Shown here: piece after piece, positions 1-10,555 of the stretch
Numbering within the stretch: position 1 is the stretch's first letter
Layout of the letters: each line of letters opens with the position of its first letter
DNA from: Tetragenococcus koreensis
GTDB lineage: Bacteria; Bacillota; Bacilli; Lactobacillales; Enterococcaceae
Length of the DNA: 64,000 nucleotides
Assembly: GCF_003795145.1 (NCBI RefSeq)
Contig: NZ_CP027786.1
Location: forward strand, 558,001 to 622,000
Reading direction: 5' to 3'
The notes under the pieces: model-generated
Told to the model about the DNA's origin: nothing
The model's input: only the letters and a program-made list of their open reading frames with translations
Databases searched by the model: none
Program-made: the position numbers and the translations under genes

Positions 1-1
1 A

Positions 2-751
2 GAAGGTGTTTTCGGTAAGGAAACAGAGATTACGTACAAAAGAAACGAAGTTTGTCATACCTGTGGTGGAAATGGTGCAAAACCAGGCACTCAACCTGAA
101 ACTTGTCATAAGTGTAAGGGAAGTGGAACCATTAACGTTGAACGACAAACACCGCTTGGTCGCGTAATGACACGCCAAACTTGTGACGTTTGTCATGGAA
201 CTGGTAAAGAAATTAAAGAAGTTTGTGAAACTTGCCATGGTACAGGCCATGAAAAGAAAACGCACAGTGTTAATGTTTCTGTTCCTGCCGGCGTTGAAGA
301 TGGCCAACAAATGAGACTAGCTAACCAAGGGGAAGCAGGTATAAATGGTGGACCTTATGGTGATCTATATGTCGTCTTTTATGTGGCAGAAAGTGATATT
401 TTTGATCGTGATGGTTCAGAAATCTATTATGAATTGCCAATCAACTTTGTACAAGCTGCTTTAGGTGATGAAGTAGATGTGCCAACTGTTCATGGAGATG
501 TTAAACTAAAAATCCCAGCTGGTACTCAAACAAACACAAAATTCCGCTTACGTGGAAAAGGTGCACCTCGATTGAGAGGAAATAGTACCGGAGACCAACA
601 AGTAACAGTGAAGCTCATCACACCGAAAAATTTGGATGATGAACAAAAAGAAGCATTACGAAATTTTGCCGAATTAACTGGACAAAGTACCAATGAACAA
701 CAATCTGAAGGCTTTTTTGATAAAATGAAAGACGCTTTTGGTAAAAAGTAA
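2..751 (+). CDS. dnaJ: Chaperone protein DnaJ (Hsp40), C-terminal part, 5' end outside window
   Basis: The reading frame is open from base 2, so the gene starts upstream and the N-terminal J domain is not visible. What is seen begins at the linker. Four CxxCxGxG zinc-binding repeats follow ([32 protein letters not shown]), then the beta-sandwich substrate-binding domains I and II and the dimerisation tail. This layout is diagnostic of type I DnaJ, the co-chaperone that stimulates DnaK ATPase and delivers unfolded clients in the cytosol. The ATG at 167 lies between zinc repeats 2 and 3 and is not a real start. The gene is presumably the last of an hrcA-grpE-dnaK-dnaJ operon, because a strong terminator follows at once; the operon itself is outside the window. 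Confidence 0.97.
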   Translation, partial: EGVFGKETEITYKRNEVCHTCGGNGAKPGTQPETCHKCKGSGTINVERQTPLGRVMTRQTCDVCHGTGKEIKEVCETCHGTGHEKKTHSVNVSVPAGVEDGQQMRLANQGEAGINGGPYGDLYVVFYVAESDIFDRDGSEIYYELPINFVQAALGDEVDVPTVHGDVKLKIPAGTQTNTKFRLRGKGAPRLRGNSTGDQQVTVKLITPKNLDDEQKEALRNFAELTGQSTNEQQSEGFFDKMKDAFGKK

Positions 752-799
752 AAAGAAAAAGTGGAGGTCAGATATCATTCTGATCTCCACTTTTTCTTT
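752..799 (+). terminator. Intrinsic terminator of dnaJ
   Basis: A 21-bp stem with one G-U pair (arms 752-772 and 779-799) and a 6-nt loop starts right after the dnaJ stop codon. The A-rich 5' arm and T-rich 3' arm make it look usable in both directions. Confidence 0.85.
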
Positions 800-868
800 G
801 CCGTTATAACAGGCTTAAAAAGGCAGAAAGCCTCATTATGAGGGCCATTTCTGAGCTGATGGAATTTT

Positions 869-1165
869 TCGGAGAAAGAATTCGTAAAACGTTATCCGTC
901 TTTTCAATCTCGAATAACGTTTTAGTCTTCTATTATCCGTGATTCTATTCTTGAATAACGTTTTGCGATTCCTTTATCTATCTTTTGCTGTTTTCGGCTA
1001 ATAATTTAGTTTTTCTTTGCTTATCTTCGTATTCTCGGAGAAAGAATTCGTAAAACGTGTTCCATCTTTTCAATCTCGAATAACGTTTTAGTCTTTTATT
1101 ATCCATGATTCTATTTTTGGATAACGTTTTGATATTTCTTTATCCACTTCTTGTTTTTTTCTAAT
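869..1165. repeat. Two imperfect direct repeats (about 130 bp each) rich in ATAACGTTTT
   Basis: Copy 1 spans about 869-1002 and copy 2 about 1035-1165, offset by 166 bp. Both begin TCGGAGAAAGAATTCGTAAA and stay alignable to a CTAAT near the end. The 10-mer ATAACGTTTT occurs at 914-923 and 955-964 in copy 1 and at the equivalent two places in copy 2. Its reverse complement AAAACGTTAT is at 886-895 in copy 1 and is degraded in copy 2. The surrounding gene-free stretch, 800-1281, holds no convincing ORF. The role is unknown; it may be a dispersed intergenic repeat or an array of protein-binding sites. Confidence 0.7.
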
Positions 1166-1281
1166 CGACTCTTTTTAATAAAAGAACAATGCACAATGTC
1201 CCTTGATAAATAAAATGCTGGTTCTATTTTCTATATGGCTCAGAGAAAAAAGAAAGAAGGGCTGCATGAATTACATAAATT

Positions 1282-1318
1282 AAAAAGGAATTCTCGTTTT
1301 AACAAGAACTCCTTTTTA
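1282..1318 (-). terminator. Terminator of the glnP-glnQ operon
   Basis: An imperfect inverted repeat (AAAAAGGA to TCCTTTTT, arms about 1282-1298 and 1302-1318) lies a few bases beyond the glnQ stop codon. It ends in a T-run when read on the minus strand. Two mismatches lie inside the stem. Confidence 0.7.
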
Positions 1319-1322
1319 GCGC

Positions 1323-2060
1323 TTAAATATTTAATACTTTGTCTAAGAAATCTTTTGTTCGTTCATTTTTTGGATTATTGAAGACCTCCTCAGGTTTACC
1401 GTCTTCTAAAAAGTAACCGTCATCGATAAACATTACGCGGTTGGCAACTTCTTTAGCAAATCCCATTTCATGGGTGACGATAACCATGGTCATTCCTTGA
1501 TCCACAAGTTTTTTCATAACTTTTAAAACGTCTCCGACCATCTCAGGATCCAACGCTGAAGTTGGTTCGTCAAACAACATAATATCAGGATTCATCGCTA
1601 ATGCACGAGCAATAGCAACCCGTTGTTTCTGCCCGCCTGAAAGACTTTCGGGATAGACATTTTTTTTATCTGATAGACCAACTGTCTCCAACAATTCCTC
1701 TGCACGTTTTTCAGTTTCTTGTTTATTTTCACCCTTTACGTCTAGTGGAGCTAACGTAATATTTTCTAGAACAGAAAGATGGGGAAATAAGTTAAAATGT
1801 TGGAAAACCATCCCAATGTGTTGACGAGTTTTATTGATATTCGTATTTTTATCTGTCAGATGGTCACCATCGATCACGATTTGACCACTGGTAGCTTCTT
1901 CTAAACGATTTAAACAACGTAAAAAAGTTGATTTACCTGAACCTGAAGGTCCAATAACACAAACAACTTCACCTTCTTGAATCGAGGTTGTAATATCATT
2001 TAATACAGTGTTATCGCCAAATTTTTTGACTAAATGTTCAACTGAAATTTTTTCCTTCAT
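1323..2060 (-). CDS. glnQ: Glutamine-type ABC transporter ATP-binding protein
   Basis: This 245-residue cytosolic ATPase powers import of polar amino acids (family PAAT, GlnQ/HisP type). Visible motifs are Walker [10 protein letters not shown] (about residue 37), the Q-loop in [12 protein letters not shown], the signature LSGGQKQR, Walker [13 protein letters not shown] and the switch histidine in VTHEMGF. Its start codon lies one base after the glnP stop codon, with an AGAAGGTG ribosome site inside the end of glnP, so the two are translationally linked. The partner is the fused receptor-permease GlnP. The family is known to use glutamine, asparagine or glutamate; the exact substrate here is inferred from GlnP. 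Confidence 0.93.
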   Translation of the reverse strand: MKEKISVEHLVKKFGDNTVLNDITTSIQEGEVVCVIGPSGSGKSTFLRCLNRLEEATSGQIVIDGDHLTDKNTNINKTRQHIGMVFQHFNLFPHLSVLENITLAPLDVKGENKQETEKRAEELLETVGLSDKKNVYPESLSGGQKQRVAIARALAMNPDIMLFDEPTSALDPEMVGDVLKVMKKLVDQGMTMVIVTHEMGFAKEVANRVMFIDDGYFLEDGKPEEVFNNPKNERTKDFLDKVLNI

Positions 2061-2061
2061 T

Positions 2062-4227
2062 TTATTTCACCTTCTTTTCAAGTACTTTTGCTAATTTCGT
2101 TAAGGCAGTGATTACTATCAAATACATGATTGCAATAATCAGATATACATAGGTACTTTGCATTGTACGTGCGACAATAATTCTTCCTGTTTGTAACAGT
2201 TCTACCACACCAATAACAGAAATAATTGTTGTATCTTTTAATGAAATAACAAATTGATTTACAAACGATGGAATCATGATTTTTACTGCTTGCGGTAAAA
2301 TAATCTTTTGCATGGTTCGATTGTAGGTGAGCCCTAAACTTCGCGAGGCTTCCATTTGACCTGTTGGTACGGCGTTGATTCCGCCCCTGACAATTTCTGC
2401 GATATAAGCACTAGCGTTTAAGGTTAAAGTAATGACACCTGCAGTAAAGTCAGGAATAGTTATACCAATAGCATCAGATAGTCCGAAGAAAATAAAGAAG
2501 GCCAAAACCATCATTGGAATTCCTCGAACAACGTCTACGTAAAATGAAGCAATAACCCGCAACGTTTTAATCGGTGCAACACTAAAGAGCCCAAAAATAA
2601 CTCCCACGATTAATGCTAAACCAAAAGAAATCAAGGCTAGAGCCATGGTTTTCCATAGTCCGTTTAATAATACTTTGTAATTGTTTTTAATTAAACCAAT
2701 CAGCGAAGATTCATCTGTATCTGATTCACTTGCTGTGGCATTACCACTATCATCGATATAAGTGGAAATAATTTGGTCATACTCACCCGTTCGCTGCATT
2801 TCTTGTAAGGCTTCGTTAAACATTTCTAGTAGTTCGGGACTTTCACCTTTTTTAACAGCGAAACCGTATTCGCCTCCTGATTCACGTTCAATAGGTGTTT
2901 CAAGTTCTTGACCTTGAGCCATTGAATACCCGATTACTGGATAATCATCCATCAAAGCGTCAATCGCATCGACCCGAACAGCCTCATATAATTGGTCGGC
3001 ATCATCATATAATTTCACGTTAAAGCCGTATTCATCTTCATTTTCATCTAAGAAGTCTGCACTTTCAGTTCCCACTTTAGCACCAACTGTTTTTCCTTCT
3101 AAGTCTTCATAAGAAGTGATGTCATCATCATTACCTTCTTCTACAGCTAATTGGATCCCACTTTCAAAGTAAGGGTCAGAAAAGTCAAAAGTTTCTTCCC
3201 GTTCATCGGTAATTGACATACCAGCGATCATGCCGTCTGCTTGATCTCCTTCGACAGCTTGGACCGCACCAGAAAAGCCGATATGGTTAAAAGTAACATT
3301 GAAACCTTGCATTTCTGCTGCTCGTTTCATTAAATCAACATCGATACCGATGTACTCATTTTCTTCGTTTTGAAATTCAAACGGTGCAAAAGCAGAGTCA
3401 CTAGCGATTACATACTCATCTTTTTCAGGTTCTACTTTTTTCATTTCACCAGACTCTTCGGTGCCATCATCAGCTTCTACATAGTTGTTGACGATCTCAT
3501 CATATTCGCCGGAATCTTTTAAATCTTTTAAACCTGCGTTGAATTTTTCTAAGAGTTCTTTATTTTGATCTTTTTTGACAGCGAAGCCATAAGGATTTCC
3601 TGCTTCAGGTTCGCCTACTAATGATAATTCTTCGCCTTGCTTGATCGCATATCCTAGCACTGGATAATCGTCAAAAATGGCATCAACAGTGTTGTTTTTG
3701 ACTGCCCCATAAAGACCCGTCGCATCATCATAGTTTTTGACGTCAAAATCATATTCATCTTGATTTTCTTCTAAGAAGTCTGCACTTTCAGTCCCAACTT
3801 TGGCGCCTACCGTTTTACCTGATAAATCGTTGTAAGATTTTATCTCATCATTGCCTTGAGCGACTGCCATTTGGATACCACTATCAAAGTAGGGGTCGGA
3901 AAAGTCAAAGCTTTGTTCGCGTTCATCGGTAATTGACATGCCAGCAATCATACCATCAAGCTGGTTGGACTGGACTCCTTGAACTGAACTATCAAAACCT
4001 AAAGGGCGCAAATCTACTTTAAAACCTTGATCATCTGCAATAGCGTTTAAGATGTCAATATCGATTCCTTCGTATTCATTTTCATCATTCTGAAATTCAA
4101 ATGGGGCAAATGTCACGTCAGTCCCAATCTGATAAGTTCTTTCTGCGGCTGAAGCTGTTTGATTGGCGCAAAAGAATAAAGTAACAAAAACGGAAAGAAA
4201 CGAAATAAGTATCGTCCTTTTTTTCAT
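2062..4227 (-). CDS. glnP: Glutamine-type ABC transporter: two fused substrate-binding domains plus permease
   Basis: This 721-residue protein has a signal-type N-terminus (hydrophobic about 6-27, ending TASA), two tandem type-F substrate-binding domains (about 32-250 and 268-492) and a HisM-type membrane domain (about 515-721) with several helices and the EAA-like loop ([20 protein letters not shown]). The two binding domains are close paralogues: both contain [13 protein letters not shown] and [12 protein letters not shown]. Lactococcus lactis GlnP has the same architecture; there the two domains bind asparagine/glutamine and glutamate/glutamine. A homodimer with GlnQ would present four receptor domains on the outer face. 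Which ligand each domain binds here cannot be read from sequence alone. Confidence 0.93.
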   Translation of the reverse strand: MKKRTILISFLSVFVTLFFCANQTASAAERTYQIGTDVTFAPFEFQNDENEYEGIDIDILNAIADDQGFKVDLRPLGFDSSVQGVQSNQLDGMIAGMSITDEREQSFDFSDPYFDSGIQMAVAQGNDEIKSYNDLSGKTVGAKVGTESADFLEENQDEYDFDVKNYDDATGLYGAVKNNTVDAIFDDYPVLGYAIKQGEELSLVGEPEAGNPYGFAVKKDQNKELLEKFNAGLKDLKDSGEYDEIVNNYVEADDGTEESGEMKKVEPEKDEYVIASDSAFAPFEFQNEENEYIGIDVDLMKRAAEMQGFNVTFNHIGFSGAVQAVEGDQADGMIAGMSITDEREETFDFSDPYFESGIQLAVEEGNDDDITSYEDLEGKTVGAKVGTESADFLDENEDEYGFNVKLYDDADQLYEAVRVDAIDALMDDYPVIGYSMAQGQELETPIERESGGEYGFAVKKGESPELLEMFNEALQEMQRTGEYDQIISTYIDDSGNATASESDTDESSLIGLIKNNYKVLLNGLWKTMALALISFGLALIVGVIFGLFSVAPIKTLRVIASFYVDVVRGIPMMVLAFFIFFGLSDAIGITIPDFTAGVITLTLNASAYIAEIVRGGINAVPTGQMEASRSLGLTYNRTMQKIILPQAVKIMIPSFVNQFVISLKDTTIISVIGVVELLQTGRIIVARTMQSTYVYLIIAIMYLIVITALTKLAKVLEKKVK

Positions 4228-4236
4228 TTAATGATT

Positions 4237-4381
4237 CCTCCTTTAAAGACAATTGAGGCAAACGGAATTTAAGTTTAATTGTTAATAAGTGGCGGGCTAA
4301 GATTTTATTCTTTAAGATTAAGGTTTCCGTTTTATTGTCTTAATAAAGGAAATTATATATCAAACTTTTCAAACAAAGCAA
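4237..4381 (-). promoter_or_regulatory. glnP promoter and structured 5' leader
   Basis: On the minus strand, TTGCTT (4376-4381) and TATAAT (4352-4357) are 18 bp apart, which puts the transcript start near 4345. The leader can pair its first bases with the segment next to the ribosome site: AAGACAAT (4341-4334) with ATTGTCTT (4253-4246), and AAACGGAA (4332-4325) with TTCCGTTT (4267-4260). The asymmetric bulge has 1 base on one side and 6 on the other, and the enclosed loop is about 57 nt. The Shine-Dalgarno AAAGGAGG (4244-4237) sits one base beyond the stem. This looks like a 5'-end stem that could stabilise the mRNA or tune access to the start; no known riboswitch class was recognised. Confidence 0.5.
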
Positions 4382-4481
4382 GAAAATAAGTATAAAAAAT
4401 GCAAAATAGTGCAAAAAAGTGACATTTTACGTGAGGAAAACTTACATTTTAAGAAAAATATAGGCGCAAGTAAAAAAATAG

Positions 4482-4495
4482 CGAAAGTACGTTCG
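4482..4495 (+). promoter_or_regulatory. LexA (SOS) box of uvrBA
   Basis: CGAAAGTACGTTCG matches the Gram-positive LexA consensus CGAAC-N4-GTTCG at 9 of 10 fixed positions. It lies 73 bp upstream of uvrB, just ahead of a TAAAAT (-10-like) at 4502-4507. LexA is encoded in this same window (54812-55429). Control of uvrBA by LexA is established in Bacillus subtilis; here it is inferred from the site. Confidence 0.8.
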
Positions 4496-4567
4496 GTATG
4501 TTAAAATAGTATAGCAAAAGCAATCATCAATGCAGGATAGATTTATCCAGAAAGAAGGAAGACGTTT

Positions 4568-6550
4568 ATGATTGAAAAAGAGCTATCACATCAATTTGAA
4601 CTCGTTTCAAATTACCAACCGTCAGGTGACCAGCCCGAAGCAATTGAAGAATTAACTGATGGGGTGTTAGATCATAAAAAAGCTCAAATCCTTTTAGGAG
4701 CTACCGGAACAGGTAAAACCTACACCATTTCTAATGTGATCCAAAACGTAAATAAACCAACGTTAATTATTGCTCATAATAAAACACTAGCCGGTCAGTT
4801 ATACGGAGAATTTAAAGAATTTTTCCCTAATAACGCCGTTGAATATTTTGTAAGTTACTATGATTATTATCAACCCGAAGCTTATGTGCCATCAAGTGAC
4901 ACTTATATTGAAAAAGACTCCAGTATTAATGATGAGATTGATAAATTACGGCACTCGGCCACCAGTTCATTATTAGAACGTAATGATGTGATTGTCGTGG
5001 CTTCGGTGTCATGTATTTTTGGATTAGGCTCTCCTATGGAATACCAAAAGCAAGTTGTTTCTTTGCGACAAGGGATGGAAATTTCAAGAGATGAATTACT
5101 ACGTTCATTGATTGATATTCAATTTGAACGCAATGATATTGATTTCCAAAGGGGTCGTTTTCGGGTGCGTGGCGATGTGGTTGAAGTTTTTCCCGCATCA
5201 CGTGGTGAACGAGCCTTACGAATTGAATTTTTCGGAGACGAAATTGATCGTATCCGTGAAGTCGATGCCCTAACTGGTGAAATTTTGAGTGAAACAGAAC
5301 ATGTTTCTATTTTCCCAGCAACGCACTTTGTGACCGATGAAGATCATTTGGAAACAGCGATTGCTTCGATTAAACAAGAACTGGAAACACGATTGACTGT
5401 CTTAAAAGCAGACAATAAGTTGTTAGAAGCCCAACGTTTAGAACAACGGACTAACTACGATATTGAAATGCTGCGAGAAGTAGGATATACTTCAGGGATT
5501 GAAAATTACTCTAGGCATATGGATGGCAGAAAAGAAGGCGAACCGCCATATACACTTGTAGACTTTTTCCCAGAAGATTTCTTAATCGTGATTGATGAGT
5601 CACACGTGACGATGCCTCAAGTTCGTGGCATGTATAACGGAGACCGCGCCAGAAAACAAATGCTGGTGGATTATGGTTTTCGTTTGCCTTCTGCTTTGGA
5701 TAACCGTCCGTTAAGGTTAGAAGAATTTGAAAGCCATGTGAATCAGATTATTTATGTTTCGGCAACGCCAGGGCCTTATGAGTACGAACAAACTGATACA
5801 GTTGTTGAACAAATTATTCGACCGACAGGCTTGTTAGATCCACTCATTGAAGTACGGCCTATTATGGGACAGATTGATGATCTGGTAGGTGAAATTAACG
5901 AACGTACAGAAAGAAACGAGCGGGTTTTTGTTACGACGCTGACCAAAAAAATGGCAGAAGATTTGACTGATTATTTCAGAGAATTAGGAATAAAAGTTAA
6001 GTACTTGCATAGTGACATCAAGACACTAGAAAGAACTGAAATTATCCGCAATTTGCGCTTGGGTGAATTTGATGTTTTAGTCGGAATTAACCTATTAAGA
6101 GAAGGTTTAGATGTACCTGAAGTTTCTCTGGTAGCTATATTAGATGCGGATAAAGAAGGATTTCTACGTAGTGAGCGTTCTCTTGTACAGACCATGGGGC
6201 GGGCAGCTAGAAATGCAGATGGTAAAGTGGTTATGTATGCCGATAAAATTACTGATTCTATGCAAAATGCGATGGACGAAACCACTCGTCGTCGTAAAAT
6301 TCAGGAAGCTTATAATGAAGAACATGGAATTGTTCCGCAAACCATTAAAAAAGATATTCGTGACTTAATTTCGATTTCTTCTGTTGCTGAAGAAGGAAAT
6401 AATGAACAAGTATCTTACGATGACCTTACTAAAGATGAAAAAGAAGATTTAGTCGGAAAATTAGAAATAGAAATGAAAGAAGCTGCTAAGTCATTGGACT
6501 TTGAAAAAGCAGCAACTTTACGCGATTCAATTTTAGAATTGAAAGCTTAA
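4568..6550 (+). CDS. uvrB: UvrABC system protein B
   Basis: The protein has 660 residues, the usual UvrB length. It is the damage-verifying helicase-like subunit of nucleotide excision repair: UvrA loads it at lesions and it recruits UvrC. Seen are Walker A GATGTGKT (about 43-50), the beta-hairpin region with [10 protein letters not shown], the DEAD-like DESH, the helicase motifs YVSATP and QTMGRAARN, and a C-terminal UVR motif ([17 protein letters not shown]) that contacts UvrC. The ATG follows AGAAGGAAG. uvrA starts 17 bp downstream on the same strand, so the pair forms an operon under the LexA box at 4482. Confidence 0.98.
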   Translation: MIEKELSHQFELVSNYQPSGDQPEAIEELTDGVLDHKKAQILLGATGTGKTYTISNVIQNVNKPTLIIAHNKTLAGQLYGEFKEFFPNNAVEYFVSYYDYYQPEAYVPSSDTYIEKDSSINDEIDKLRHSATSSLLERNDVIVVASVSCIFGLGSPMEYQKQVVSLRQGMEISRDELLRSLIDIQFERNDIDFQRGRFRVRGDVVEVFPASRGERALRIEFFGDEIDRIREVDALTGEILSETEHVSIFPATHFVTDEDHLETAIASIKQELETRLTVLKADNKLLEAQRLEQRTNYDIEMLREVGYTSGIENYSRHMDGRKEGEPPYTLVDFFPEDFLIVIDESHVTMPQVRGMYNGDRARKQMLVDYGFRLPSALDNRPLRLEEFESHVNQIIYVSATPGPYEYEQTDTVVEQIIRPTGLLDPLIEVRPIMGQIDDLVGEINERTERNERVFVTTLTKKMAEDLTDYFRELGIKVKYLHSDIKTLERTEIIRNLRLGEFDVLVGINLLREGLDVPEVSLVAILDADKEGFLRSERSLVQTMGRAARNADGKVVMYADKITDSMQNAMDETTRRRKIQEAYNEEHGIVPQTIKKDIRDLISISSVAEEGNNEQVSYDDLTKDEKEDLVGKLEIEMKEAAKSLDFEKAATLRDSILELKA

Positions 6551-6567
6551 TAGTTCGGGGGGAGAAT

Positions 6568-9384
6568 ATGTCAAGCGATGAAATTGTGATACATGGAGCA
6601 CGTGCCCATAATTTAAAAAATGTAGATGTGACCATTCCCAGAGATAAACTGGTTGTGGTCACGGGTTTGTCTGGGTCAGGGAAAAGTTCCTTGGCTTTTG
6701 ATACGTTGTATGCTGAAGGGCAACGGCGTTATGTTGAAAGTCTATCCTCTTATGCCAGACAATTTTTAGGTCAAATGGATAAACCGGATGTCGATAGTAT
6801 CGATGGTTTAAGTCCGGCCATTTCGATTGATCAGAAAACAACTAGCAAAAACCCTCGTTCAACAGTAGGAACCGTTACCGAGATTAATGATTATTTACGT
6901 TTGCTATATGCTCGTGTGGGACATCCTATTTGTCCAAATGATCATGTGGAAATTACTAGTCAGTCGCCTGAACAAATGGTGGATCAGGTACTTGAATTAC
7001 CTGAAAGAAGTAGAATTCAGTTACTAGCTCCAGTAGTTACCCAAAAAAAAGGACAGCATAAAAAGATTTTAGAAAGAGTCCAAAAAGAAGGGTACGTACG
7101 GGTACGTGTTGATAACGAAATTTATGATATAACAGAAGTGCCTGAACTAGAAAAAAACAAAAAACACGACATTGCGATCATGGTTGATCGAATCGTGATT
7201 AAAGAAGGCGTTCGCTCTCGATTGTTTGATTCTTTTGAAGCAGCCTTACGTTTGTCAGACGGTTATGCTATTGTCGATGTGATCGATGGGGAAGATATGC
7301 TTTTTAGTGAGCACTATTCCTGTCCTTATTGTGGTTTTACGGTGGGTGAATTAGAACCGCGTCTTTTCTCTTTCAATGCGCCGTTTGGAGCTTGTCCAGA
7401 GTGCGATGGTTTAGGGATAAAATTGGAAGTCGATATTGATTTAGTAGTTCCTGATCAAACCAAAACTTTACATCAAGGAGCAATTGTTCCTTGGAATCCG
7501 ATTAGTTCTCAATATTATCCGCAAATGCTAGAACAAGCTTGCCAAGAATTTGGGATTGATATGGATACCCCTTTTGAAAAATTACCAGAAGACCAAAAAG
7601 AAATTGTATTGAATGGCTCTAATGGCAGACATTTTCATTTTCATTATCAAAATGATTTTGGTAGTGTGCGCGATGTGGATGTACCTTTTGAAGGAGTTAT
7701 GGTCAATATTAAACGCCGTTACCATGAAACCAACAGCGACTTTACTCGTGATCAAATGCGCTTATATATGACTGAATTAACCTGTCAGCTTTGTCATGGG
7801 TATCGTTTAAATGACCAAGCTCTTTGTGTAAAAGTCAATGGAAAACATATTGGTCAAGTAAGTGATTTGGCGATCAATTATGCAGCTGAATTTGTTGAAG
7901 ATCTTACGCTTTCAGAACAAGAACAAATGATTGCCCAACCAATCGTCAAAGAAATTGACGACCGCTTGAGCTTTTTACAAAATGTCGGTTTAAATTATTT
8001 GACGTTGAGCCGTTCGGCCGGCACACTTTCCGGCGGTGAGGCTCAGCGGATCCGTTTAGCCACACAGATTGGGTCTAACTTATCTGGTGTACTCTATATT
8101 TTAGATGAACCGTCAATTGGTTTGCACCAACGCGATAATGATCGTTTGTTAGGTTCTCTAAAGAAAATGCGAGATTTGGGAAATACTTTAATTGTGGTTG
8201 AACACGATGAAGATACGATGCGTGCAGCTGATTATCTAATTGATGTAGGACCTGGTGCGGGTGATTATGGTGGTGAGATTGTTGCTTCGGGAACGCCGGA
8301 ACAAGTTGCTGCAAACAATCATTCTTTGACAGGAGAGTATCTCAGTGGAAAACGAGAAATTCCGGTACCTAAAAAAAGACGTAAAGGCAATAAGAAAAAT
8401 ATTTCGATAACAGGCGCGCAAGAAAATAATTTAAAAAATGTCAATGTAAAATTCCCTTTAGGAAAATTTACCACGGTAACCGGTGTGTCAGGTTCAGGGA
8501 AATCGACACTGATTAATGAAATATTGAAAAAAGCTTTAGCGCAGCGTTTGAATCGGAATTCGAAAAAACCAGGAAAATTTAAAAAGATTACAGGCTATGA
8601 AAATATCGAAAAAATTATCGATATTGATCAAAGTCCTATTGGAAGGACGCCTCGTAGTAATCCGGCTACTTATACCAGTGTGTTTGATGATATTCGGGAT
8701 ATATTTGCCAAGACGAATGAAGCGAAAGTACGTGGCTACAAAAAAGGGCGTTTTAGTTTTAACGTTAAAGGTGGCCGCTGTGAAGCCTGCAAAGGCGATG
8801 GCATCATCAAAATTGAAATGCACTTTCTGCCAGACGTTTATGTTCCTTGTGAAGTTTGCCATGGCAAACGTTATAATTCAGAAACCTTGGAAGTTCATTA
8901 TAAAGGGAAAAATATCTCCGAAGTGTTAGATATGACGATTGAAGATGCATTTGACTTTTTCCAAAACATTCCTAAAATTCGACGGAAACTACAAACAATT
9001 GTTGATGTTGGTTTGGGTTATGTCAAATTAGGGCAACCAGCAACGACCTTATCAGGTGGTGAAGCTCAACGAATGAAATTAGCCAGTGAGCTACACAAAA
9101 ACTCAAATGGGAAGAACTTTTATATCCTTGATGAACCAACCACTGGATTGCATTCCGATGATATACTTAGATTATTGCAAGTATTAGACCGTTTAGTTGA
9201 TGCCGGAAATACAGTAATAGTCATTGAGCATAATTTGGATGTGATAAAATCTGCCGATCATGTGATTGATTTAGGTCCTGAAGGCGGAGAAAACGGCGGG
9301 ACGATCATTGCAACAGGAACTCCTGAGCAAATTGCGGCCAATCCAGATAGCTATACTGGTCAATATTTAAAAAAATTATTGTAA
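6568..9384 (+). CDS. uvrA: UvrABC system protein A
   Basis: This 938-residue damage-recognition ATPase of excision repair belongs to the ABC class with two nucleotide-binding domains. Seen are two Walker A motifs (GLSGSGKSS near residue 32, GVSGSGKST near 640), two LSGGEAQR signatures, two ILDEP Walker B motifs and zinc-binding cysteine pairs (CPYC/CPEC about 250-282; CEAC/CEVC about 738-767). The start ATG follows GGGGGGAG. As the second gene of the uvrBA operon it shares the upstream LexA control. The length matches the family and nothing appears disrupted. Confidence 0.98.
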   Translation: MSSDEIVIHGARAHNLKNVDVTIPRDKLVVVTGLSGSGKSSLAFDTLYAEGQRRYVESLSSYARQFLGQMDKPDVDSIDGLSPAISIDQKTTSKNPRSTVGTVTEINDYLRLLYARVGHPICPNDHVEITSQSPEQMVDQVLELPERSRIQLLAPVVTQKKGQHKKILERVQKEGYVRVRVDNEIYDITEVPELEKNKKHDIAIMVDRIVIKEGVRSRLFDSFEAALRLSDGYAIVDVIDGEDMLFSEHYSCPYCGFTVGELEPRLFSFNAPFGACPECDGLGIKLEVDIDLVVPDQTKTLHQGAIVPWNPISSQYYPQMLEQACQEFGIDMDTPFEKLPEDQKEIVLNGSNGRHFHFHYQNDFGSVRDVDVPFEGVMVNIKRRYHETNSDFTRDQMRLYMTELTCQLCHGYRLNDQALCVKVNGKHIGQVSDLAINYAAEFVEDLTLSEQEQMIAQPIVKEIDDRLSFLQNVGLNYLTLSRSAGTLSGGEAQRIRLATQIGSNLSGVLYILDEPSIGLHQRDNDRLLGSLKKMRDLGNTLIVVEHDEDTMRAADYLIDVGPGAGDYGGEIVASGTPEQVAANNHSLTGEYLSGKREIPVPKKRRKGNKKNISITGAQENNLKNVNVKFPLGKFTTVTGVSGSGKSTLINEILKKALAQRLNRNSKKPGKFKKITGYENIEKIIDIDQSPIGRTPRSNPATYTSVFDDIRDIFAKTNEAKVRGYKKGRFSFNVKGGRCEACKGDGIIKIEMHFLPDVYVPCEVCHGKRYNSETLEVHYKGKNISEVLDMTIEDAFDFFQNIPKIRRKLQTIVDVGLGYVKLGQPATTLSGGEAQRMKLASELHKNSNGKNFYILDEPTTGLHSDDILRLLQVLDRLVDAGNTVIVIEHNLDVIKSADHVIDLGPEGGENGGTIIATGTPEQIAANPDSYTGQYLKKLL

Positions 9385-9402
9385 AATCAAAGATGAAAAT
9401 CT

Positions 9403-9572
9403 AAAGAGATTGAGACATAAGCTATTTCTAGCGATGATTTGCGAAAATTAGACTCTCCTATTTTTGGTCATTCGTTCTTTTACGAGGATGTTCTACAAGA
9501 TAGCAGGAGTAAGTTCTATTCGTTGTAAAATTTATCATTGCTGAGGTCTGTTGTTTCAGTCTCTTTTTTAAT
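9403..9572 (+). terminator. Long-loop terminator-like element after uvrA
   Basis: A 15-bp stem with two G-U pairs joins 9403-9417 (AAAGAGATTGAGACA) to 9552-9566 (TGTTTCAGTCTCTTT), followed by a T-run. The loop is 134 nt, far longer than an ordinary terminator. The GAGACATAAG/GTTTCAGTCTC ends resemble the element after whiA at 12517. Besides the rapZ promoter, the 286-bp gap between uvrA and rapZ holds little else. Confidence 0.55.
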
Positions 9573-9627
9573 GAGCAGATTCGTTAGATATTCTTAAAAA
9601 AGATTCGAAAAGATACGCCAGGCGTGT

Positions 9628-9633
9628 TATAAT
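9628..9633 (+). promoter_or_regulatory. -10 box of the rapZ-yvcK-whiA operon
   Basis: TATAAT lies at 9628-9633 with a poor TTCGAA -35 at 9604-9609 (18-bp spacer). The predicted transcript start falls near 9640. This is why the ATG at 9641 is unlikely to be the translation start and the ATG at 9671 is preferred. Confidence 0.5.
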
Positions 9634-9670
9634 AAAGGGAATGGAAAAGATGGAGCGAGGAGAGAAAAAA

Positions 9671-10555
9671 ATGTCCGACAATTTAGATTTAGTTATTATT
9701 ACTGGTATGAGCGGAGCAGGCAAGACTGTGGCAATCCAGAGTTTTGAAGATTTAGGTTATTTTTGTATAGATAATATGCCGCCTAATTTAATTCCTAAGT
9801 TTTGGGAATTAATCAAAGAATCCGGCAAAATTACGAAAATTGCTTTGGTAGTGGATCTGCGTTCAAGATCATTTTTTGAAGAAATTCAAGCTATGCTGGT
9901 AGAAATTGAAAATACTTCTTTTATTAATACCCGGGTGTTGTTTTTAGACGCTTCCGATAGTGAATTAGTTTCGCGCTATAAAGAAACTCGGCGTACTCAT
10001 CCGCTAGCTATGGATGGGCTTATCACAGAAGGGATTAGAAAAGAAAGGGCCATATTAGAAGAATTAAAGGCAGATGCGTCAATTGTTATAGATACGACTA
10101 ATATGTCACCAAGGCAGTTAAGAGAACGATTGAATGAAGAATTCCGTAGTTCAAATGATACAGGTTTTCGGATCGAAATGGTTTCATTTGGCTTTAAATA
10201 CGGTTTACCGATCGATGCTGATATCGTGATGGACGTACGCTTTTTACCTAATCCTCATTATATTGCTGAACTACGACCACTAACTGGTTTAGAAAAGCCG
10301 GTTTATGACTATGTGATGAATTTTTCTGCAACTGAAAGTTTTTATCAACAATTCTTATCTTTATTGCAAACCATTATGCCGGGTTATGTGGAAGAAGGTA
10401 AGAGTAACTTGTTAGTTGCTATTGGTTGTACTGGAGGACAACATCGTTCGGTTGCATTAACACAGCGGATTGGTCAGGTTTTATCGCAAGATTATAAAGT
10501 GAATATCACCCATCGTGATAAGGATAAACGGAAAGAGACGGTGAATCGCTCATGA
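9671..10555 (+). CDS. rapZ: RNase adapter protein RapZ family (YvcJ), nucleotide-binding
   Basis: The protein has 294 residues from the ATG at 9671, which follows GCGAGGAG; an upstream in-frame ATG at 9641 sits at the predicted transcript start. It has Walker A GMSGAGKT near the N-terminus and the conserved C-terminal domain with [10 protein letters not shown]. In Escherichia coli, RapZ directs RNase E to the sRNA GlmZ; in Firmicutes, YvcJ is a GTP/ATP-binding protein of less certain role linked to competence. It overlaps yvcK by 4 bp (ATGA) and whiA follows, the standard rapZ-yvcK-whiA order. The Firmicutes function is therefore known by family only. Confidence 0.95.
   Translation: MSDNLDLVIITGMSGAGKTVAIQSFEDLGYFCIDNMPPNLIPKFWELIKESGKITKIALVVDLRSRSFFEEIQAMLVEIENTSFINTRVLFLDASDSELVSRYKETRRTHPLAMDGLITEGIRKERAILEELKADASIVIDTTNMSPRQLRERLNEEFRSSNDTGFRIEMVSFGFKYGLPIDADIVMDVRFLPNPHYIAELRPLTGLEKPVYDYVMNFSATESFYQQFLSLLQTIMPGYVEEGKSNLLVAIGCTGGQHRSVALTQRIGQVLSQDYKVNITHRDKDKRKETVNRS

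Noticed and set aside
8536-8929. Frames of about 110 codons on both strands inside uvrA
   Set aside because: They lie fully inside uvrA, whose motifs continue through the region, and have no ribosome sites.
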